From NCBI GenBank assembly GCA_964602415.1, contig CAZRQL010000004.1:1-64000 (forward strand): a stretch of 64,000 bases of DNA, in the 5' to 3' direction. The stretch is from CAZRQL01 sp964602415 (GTDB lineage: Bacteria; Bacteroidota; Bacteroidia; Cytophagales; Flammeovirgaceae). This document shows, piece after piece, positions 59,410 through 64,000 of this stretch (positions within the stretch are counted from its first letter, which is position 1; the number at the start of each line of letters is the position of its first letter). The translations under genes were made by a program, and so were the position numbers. Under the pieces are notes generated by a model. It was not told where the DNA came from and searched no databases. It saw nothing but the letters and a program-made list of their open reading frames with translations.

Positions 59410-61416
59410 TTAATCCTTAAGCACCTGATTGATGGCTTGTTCGATATCCTCTGTAGGAAGCGAGCAAGTTTGGTTTTGACAGACATAAACAAGAGTCTTT
59501 CCTTCTTGATAGCGGTTGCGAAGCAAAGGCAGCGTACTTTTGTAAGGCGCAGCAGAGATGACAACACCGGGTAGAAAATGCCGATTAAGCACTTGGGCAA
59601 AGTCAGTAGCTTCTTGGCCGCAGATGGCTATTTCTTTGTCGCCATATAAGTTTTCAAGGTACAAAATACCCCAGTTTGCCATGTATTCGATATTTTGAGG
59701 CAGATAGGCCACGATTTTCTCAAGCATGTTTTTAGAAAGTTCAAGATACTTCGACTCGCCCGTGAGTTTACCTAAAGTCCTCAAAGCTCTGGCCATTATG
59801 GAGTTAGAGCAGGGAATCACGTTGTCAAAAAGTTCTTTTTTACGGGCTATGAGTTGTTGGTTGGATGAGCCACTGTAAAAAAACAACCCGTCTTCAGTGT
59901 CATAGAATTCGTCTATAGCCCTGTCTATGAGTGCTTTGGCTTGAAATAGGTATCCTTCTTCAAAAACTGTCTGGTACATATCAAGCAAAGCAGTAGCAGT
60001 GGTGGCATAGTCATCGAGGAAACCCCATTCTTTGCCTTTGGAGGAATAGACATGCAATACCTTGTCTTGCTCAATGAGTCCTCGCTGTATAAATTCGATT
60101 GCTCCAAGAGCCAAATCCAAATAAAGCGGATCTCGTGTAGCCTGGTATGCCTGAGACAGTGCGCTGATAGTCAAAGCGTTCCAAGTCGTAAGTATCTTTT
60201 TGTCTGTCGTCGGTCTGATCTTGTGCGCACGTGCAGCAAAAAGCTCTGATTTGCAATGATTTAGTTCTTGTCTCCATGCAATTGGGTCAAGCCCGTGTTG
60301 TTGGGCAAATTCCTCTTCGGAGAGGGTGCGATAAAGTATATTTTTGTGTTCTTCCCAATTTCCCTCGGGGGTTATTCCATAGTATTGCTTGAAAAGCAGG
60401 CTCTTTTGCGCCAACACTTCATCAATTTCTCGCTCTGTCCATACATAAAATCTGCCTTCCTCGCCTTCGCTGTCCGCATCAATCGAACTGTAAAAAGCTC
60501 CACAGTCATCGCGCATCTCTGCCTCTAAAAAAATGGCAATTTCTCTGACAACATCCAAATAATGAGTTTGTTGTGTGGCTTTGTAAGCATTGGCATAGAG
60601 TTGGAGAAGTTGGGCATTGTCGTAGAGCATTTTTTCAAAGTGAGGAACCAACCAAATGGAATCGGTAGAATAACGGGCAAATCCGCCCCCCAAAGCATCA
60701 TAAATGCCACCATAAGACATTGATTTTAAAGTAATAGCCAGCGGCTCAGATGCAGAAGTTTTAGGGTTGAATCGGGCGTAAATATTCAAAAACTCCCAAA
60801 TGGAAGGCATAGGAAACTTAGGGGCTTTTTTCATGCCTCCATAGCGCAAGTCGAACTTTTGACTCAAGGTATTGAAAGCCTCATGCGCCAATTGTTCGCT
60901 GAAAGTACGAATTTTGAAATCTTTAGAAAATTCCAACTCATTGGTTGTAAGTGCCACTTTGAACTTTTGGGCAGACTGTTGCAGTTCTTCTTTATGGTTT
61001 TGCCAAGCGTTCTTTATCTGCAACAACAAATGTATCCAGTGGTCTTTGGGAAAATACGTTCCTCCGTAAAAAGGACTCCCGTCGGGAAAAAGAAAAACAT
61101 TCAAAGGCCAACCGCCACTCACACCCATCAAGTGCAGCGATTCCATATATACCAAATCAATATCAGGCCGCTCTTCTCTGTCCACCTTGATGGGAACAAA
61201 ATAAAGGTTCATCAATTCAGCCACTTCATAGCTTTCAAAGGTCTCTTTTTCCATCACATGGCACCAGTGGCAAGAGGAATAGCCAATGCTTAAAATAATG
61301 GGTTTGTCTTGAGATTGGGCAGTTTGTAAGGCTTCTTCTCCCCAAGGCCACCAATCCACCGGATTTTGAGCGTGTTGCTGGAGATAGAGTGAGTTTTCTT
61401 TGGATAATCGGTTCAT
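59410..61416 (-). CDS. DUF255 thioredoxin-domain protein (YyaL/SPATA20 family)
   Basis: The 668-residue protein begins with the DUF255 thioredoxin-like domain ('NPVDWWPWGEEALQTAQSQDKPIILSIGYSSCHWCHVMEKETFE', CxxC at C49 and C52) followed by an (alpha/alpha)6 barrel ('GGGFARYSTDSIWLVPHFEKMLYDNAQLL'). The fold resembles glycoside-hydrolase-like or epimerase barrels; the function is unknown. A -7 box TATTTTTG lies at 61421-61428, only five bases from the ATG. Confidence 0.92.
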   Translation of the reverse strand: MNRLSKENSLYLQQHAQNPVDWWPWGEEALQTAQSQDKPIILSIGYSSCHWCHVMEKETFESYEVAELMNLYFVPIKVDREERPDIDLVYMESLHLMGVSGGWPLNVFLFPDGSPFYGGTYFPKDHWIHLLLQIKNAWQNHKEELQQSAQKFKVALTTNELEFSKDFKIRTFSEQLAHEAFNTLSQKFDLRYGGMKKAPKFPMPSIWEFLNIYARFNPKTSASEPLAITLKSMSYGGIYDALGGGFARYSTDSIWLVPHFEKMLYDNAQLLQLYANAYKATQQTHYLDVVREIAIFLEAEMRDDCGAFYSSIDADSEGEEGRFYVWTEREIDEVLAQKSLLFKQYYGITPEGNWEEHKNILYRTLSEEEFAQQHGLDPIAWRQELNHCKSELFAARAHKIRPTTDKKILTTWNALTISALSQAYQATRDPLYLDLALGAIEFIQRGLIEQDKVLHVYSSKGKEWGFLDDYATTATALLDMYQTVFEEGYLFQAKALIDRAIDEFYDTEDGLFFYSGSSNQQLIARKKELFDNVIPCSNSIMARALRTLGKLTGESKYLELSKNMLEKIVAYLPQNIEYMANWGILYLENLYGDKEIAICGQEATDFAQVLNRHFLPGVVISAAPYKSTLPLLRNRYQEGKTLVYVCQNQTCSLPTEDIEQAINQVLKD

Positions 61417-61468
61417 TATACAAAAATAAGCTCAAATAATAAATTTAGTATTATTTACGACAAATATT

Positions 61469-61497
61469 TTGCAACAATCCTTACAATGGCTATTTTG
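61469..61497 (+). promoter_or_regulatory. Possible nitroreductase promoter
   Basis: TTG at 61469-61471 and TATTTTG at 61491-61497 are 19 bp apart; the -7 box is one T short of the consensus. Confidence 0.4.
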
Positions 61498-61516
61498 CAG
61501 AAAATCCTAATTCGTC

Positions 61517-62098
61517 ATGGTAAAAATAGCTTCAACAGATTTTCCGGTTTCAGACATAGTCAAAAACCGCTGGAGTGCCCGCGCTTTTTCGGCGCAACCC
61601 ATCGCCCAAAATACCCTGAACACTCTTTTTGAGGCCGCTTCTTGGGCTGCCAACAGCGTCAATGACCAGCCTTGGGTCTATGCGTATGCACACAAAGCCA
61701 ACACCACCCAATTCAATAAATTCTTGCAATGCCTCGATTCGGGCAACCAGACTTGGGCAGCCAATGCCGCCGTGTTGGTGCTGAGTTTGGCGCGCAAAAA
61801 TTTCGTACACAACGGCAACCCCAACCGCCACGCCATGCACGACGTAGGCGCGGCCAATGCTACTTTGCTATTGGAAGCCATCCAAAACAACATCTACGGC
61901 CACTTGATGGGTGGATTTGATATGGCAAAGACCATCCAAGACTTCAACATCAACACCGAAGTCTATGAAGTAGTGGCTTTTATGGCATTGGGCTATTTGG
62001 GCGATCCCCAAAGCCTGGCTGAGCCAAACCGTACCAAAGAACTCAGCCCCCGTACCCGCAAAAAATTGGTAGATTTTGTGTTTGAAGGCGGCCTATGA
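61517..62098 (+). CDS. Nitroreductase-family oxidoreductase
   Basis: The 193-residue protein has 'KNRWSARAFSAQPIAQNTLNTLFEAASWAANSVNDQPWVYAYAHK', the FMN-binding start of the nitroreductase family, 'HDVGAANATLLLEAIQNN' and 'YEVVAFMALGYLGDP'. Such FMN enzymes reduce nitro compounds, quinones or enones with NAD(P)H. Its stop overlaps the csaA start as ATGA, so they form an operon. Confidence 0.9.
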   Translation: MVKIASTDFPVSDIVKNRWSARAFSAQPIAQNTLNTLFEAASWAANSVNDQPWVYAYAHKANTTQFNKFLQCLDSGNQTWAANAAVLVLSLARKNFVHNGNPNRHAMHDVGAANATLLLEAIQNNIYGHLMGGFDMAKTIQDFNINTEVYEVVAFMALGYLGDPQSLAEPNRTKELSPRTRKKLVDFVFEGGL

Positions 62099-62433
62099 GC
62101 CAAACAATCACTTGGCAAGACTTTGAAAAGATTGACATCCGTATCGGTACGATAACAGCGGCTTCCCTTAATGCAAAAGCCAAAAAACCTGCGTACCGAC
62201 TCGAAATTGATTTTGGTGATTTGGGTGTCAAGACTTCGTCTGCCCAAATCACTGAACTTTATGATTGTCAGGAACTTGTAGGCAAACAAGTTGTGGCAGT
62301 GGTCAATTTCCCCCCCAAACAGATTGCATCGGTGAGTTCAGAGTGTTTGGTGCTGGGGGTAGTGGGCTTAGACAGTGGGGTTGTGCTTCTTAGCCCCACC
62401 CACACTGTCCCCAACGGCCTAAAGATTGGATAG
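62095..62433 (+). CDS. csaA: CsaA-type tRNA-binding domain protein
   Basis: The 112-residue protein is one EMAP/tRNA-binding OB fold: 'DFEKIDIRIGTITAASLN', 'LEIDFGDLGVKTSSAQITELYDCQELVGKQVVAVVNFPPKQIA', and 'SECLVLG'. CsaA is described as a chaperone-like or tRNA-binding protein. It is coupled to the nitroreductase gene and ends one base before the convergent rhomboid gene. Confidence 0.9.
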   Translation: MSQTITWQDFEKIDIRIGTITAASLNAKAKKPAYRLEIDFGDLGVKTSSAQITELYDCQELVGKQVVAVVNFPPKQIASVSSECLVLGVVGLDSGVVLLSPTHTVPNGLKIG

Positions 62434-62434
62434 A

Positions 62435-63175
62435 CTATTTTGGCTTATAGACGTATTTCCAGCGCGGGGTTTGGAGTTCTTGAAACCCAGCCTCGCTGTT
62501 AGTTTGAGGTGGCTGATTTTTGTCTCTTGATGGTTCGCTGTCCAATTTCCTCATAGTAAAAGAGAGCCAAATGCCAAAAAACGCTCCGCTCAAGTGCCCC
62601 TCCCAAGAAACGCCCTGTTGAATGGGAAAGAGCCCCGAAATCATACCGCTGTACAAAAAGTAAACCCCCAGTGCAATGGCAATTGATTTGGGCTGCCTCC
62701 TGACTATCCCGCTGCCCACCAAAAAAGCCGCCAAGCCATACACCACCCCACTCGAACCGATATGCACCAACTGCAAACCATGAAAACTCACATCCCTGCC
62801 AAAAAGCCAAATCCCAAAACCACTCCCTAAATAGACCCAAATCAAAACGGAGGTTGCCGAATTAGGATAAAACAAATAAACCGTAGTACCCAAAATCAAC
62901 AGAGGCATGGCATTGGAAAGCAAATGTTGGCCATTTCCATGCACAAGAGGAGCAAAAAGAATCCCAAAAAGCCCTTGCCAACTGCGCGGATAAATACCGT
63001 ATTCGGCAAAACTAATCCCTATTTCTTCCAACAAATAGAAAAAAAGCATTATGGTAACCAAATAGACCGGTATTCGAGTAGATTGATAAATATTCATTAG
63101 AAAATAAAAACTGCCTAATTTAAAACGAGATTTGAGCAATTTCATCCTCCAATTTGAGGTCAAATTATTTGTCAC
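62435..63175 (-). CDS. Rhomboid-family intramembrane serine protease
   Basis: The protein has six to seven hydrophobic segments, the nucleophile motif 'HIGSSGVVYGL' (GxSG), and the His in 'SWEGHLSGAFFGIW'. The His before the first catalytic helix is in 'HGNGQHLLSNAMPLL'. Length is 246 residues from a GTG at 63175 that overlaps the uppP stop as GTGA; an ATG at 63145 is an alternative. Substrates are unknown. Confidence 0.88.
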   Translation of the reverse strand: MTNNLTSNWRMKLLKSRFKLGSFYFLMNIYQSTRIPVYLVTIMLFFYLLEEIGISFAEYGIYPRSWQGLFGILFAPLVHGNGQHLLSNAMPLLILGTTVYLFYPNSATSVLIWVYLGSGFGIWLFGRDVSFHGLQLVHIGSSGVVYGLAAFLVGSGIVRRQPKSIAIALGVYFLYSGMISGLFPIQQGVSWEGHLSGAFFGIWLSFTMRKLDSEPSRDKNQPPQTNSEAGFQELQTPRWKYVYKPK

Positions 63176-63951
63176 ATCTTCAAATCATAACCCAAAGCAA
63201 GAAACAATAAAATAATCAGCCCCAAAATAATACGATAGTATCCAAAAAATTTGAATCCGTATTTGGTCAAAAAGCCGATAAAAAATTTAATAGCCAACAT
63301 CGCCACCACAAAAGCCACCACATTGCCGATAAGCAAAACCGTTATTTCGCCCTCACCGATTTGCTTATAGTCTTTCAAAAGTTTGTAGGCTGAGGCCGCA
63401 AACATGGTAGGCACAGCCAAAAAAAATGAAAACTCTGCCGCAGCCTTGCGGGAAAGCCCCAGCCATTGTGCCCCCACTATCGAAGCCCCCGACCTCGAAA
63501 CGCCCGGTATCATGGCAATACATTGAAAAAAACCAATCTTCAATGCCGTGGGGTAAGGCATGGGGTCGGGGTCGGCCTGCGAAGAAGCAAACCATTTGTC
63601 CACAAAAAGCAACAAAACGCCCCCCAACAGCAACGAAACAGCCACAACCGGAACACTCTCCAATAAAGAATCAATAAAATCATTGAGCAAAAAACCTATC
63701 ACAGCCGCGGGCAAAAAAGCCACCAACAGCCTGAAATAAAAATCAATAGATTGCAAAAATCGCTTGTAGTACAACACCAAAACCGACAAAATAGCCCCAA
63801 ACTGTATATTGACCTCAAAAACCTTGACAAAACTCTGCTCGTTTATGCCCATCATGCTCGAGACAATGATCATGTGTCCTGTGGATGAAATGGGTAAAAA
63901 CTCGGTTATTCCTTCGACTATTGCCAAAATAATGGCTTGTAAATATGTCAT
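63172..63951 (-). CDS. uppP: Undecaprenyl-diphosphatase
   Basis: From the ATG at 63951 the protein is 259 residues with the BacA/UppP motifs 'IVEGITEFLPISSTGHMI' and 'AMIPGVSRSGASIVG', and about eight membrane helices. It recycles the lipid carrier of peptidoglycan synthesis and can confer bacitracin resistance when overproduced. It precedes the rhomboid gene and overlaps it by four bases. Confidence 0.96.
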   Translation of the reverse strand: MTYLQAIILAIVEGITEFLPISSTGHMIIVSSMMGINEQSFVKVFEVNIQFGAILSVLVLYYKRFLQSIDFYFRLLVAFLPAAVIGFLLNDFIDSLLESVPVVAVSLLLGGVLLLFVDKWFASSQADPDPMPYPTALKIGFFQCIAMIPGVSRSGASIVGAQWLGLSRKAAAEFSFFLAVPTMFAASAYKLLKDYKQIGEGEITVLLIGNVVAFVVAMLAIKFFIGFLTKYGFKFFGYYRIILGLIILLFLALGYDLKM

Positions 63952-64000
63952 GTTTGTTAGTTTTAAGCACAAAACTATGAATTATCCCACATGTCAACTA

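Noticed and set aside
1..64000. CRISPR array, tRNA or rRNA genes, prophage
   Set aside because: No regularly spaced direct repeats, tRNA T-loop patterns, rRNA segments or phage structural genes were seen in the gaps.

Overview
The window looks like a draft chromosome scaffold of a gliding Bacteroidota bacterium (Cytophagia- or Saprospiria-like; the genus cannot be read from the sequence). The evidence is gldG, a PorP/SprF-type type IX secretion protein, a fused SecDF, a UbiA-family GGGP prenyltransferase, DUF3667/DUF4159/DUF5777 proteins, and promoters of the Bacteroidota type TTG-N(16-19)-TAnnTTTG. A run of exactly 100 N (59193-59292) marks an assembly gap inside a repetitive Rpn-family gene.

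Layout. 1-2018: 3' part of a beta-propeller/outer-membrane barrel protein, with a 19-A homopolymer at the window edge. 2079-4687: AT-rich redox island with a DsbA-like protein and an SDR divergent from an HxlR regulator and an NmrA-like protein. 4875-14212: metabolism and membrane genes (flavin reductase, Kef-type antiporter, prenyltransferase, XseA, a three-PAS protein, DPP IV-type peptidase, an unknown membrane protein, DUF3667). 14413-22513: DnaE with a fused N-terminal proofreading exonuclease, an orphan D12-class adenine methylase, and a MetH that lacks the homocysteine domain. 22797-28848: PorP/SprF, CTP synthase, a TrmH-type methyltransferase, remnants of an RsbQ/RsbP stress-signalling pair, Rpe and FolK. 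28835-31096: an unknown membrane-anchored protein and GldG.

31151-41088, all on the minus strand, is one ribosomal operon in canonical late-S10/spc/alpha order (rplP to rplQ, including secY, infA and rpoA). It is cut off upstream of rplP: the usual rpsJ-to-rpsC part is absent and a perfect promoter sits there instead. A strong terminator follows rplQ. 41339-52130: SPFH lipoprotein-like protein, thiolase, MORN-repeat protein, ACMSD-like decarboxylase, a small helical protein with its own promoter and terminator, NhaD, DUF4159, DUF5777, EVE and acetyl-CoA synthetase. 52131-63951: a palindrome cluster, LeuRS, SecDF, a small secreted unknown, the gapped Rpn gene, a DUF255 thioredoxin-domain protein, a nitroreductase with CsaA, and a rhomboid protease with UppP.

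Most of the window is housekeeping, and I do not see a complete new defence or mobile system. The most informative points are the split ribosomal operon with its new promoter, the DnaE-exonuclease fusion with a degenerate PHP site, the decayed RsbQ/RsbP pair, the methylase coupled to a dead upstream reading frame, and the repeated use of very short 5' leaders.
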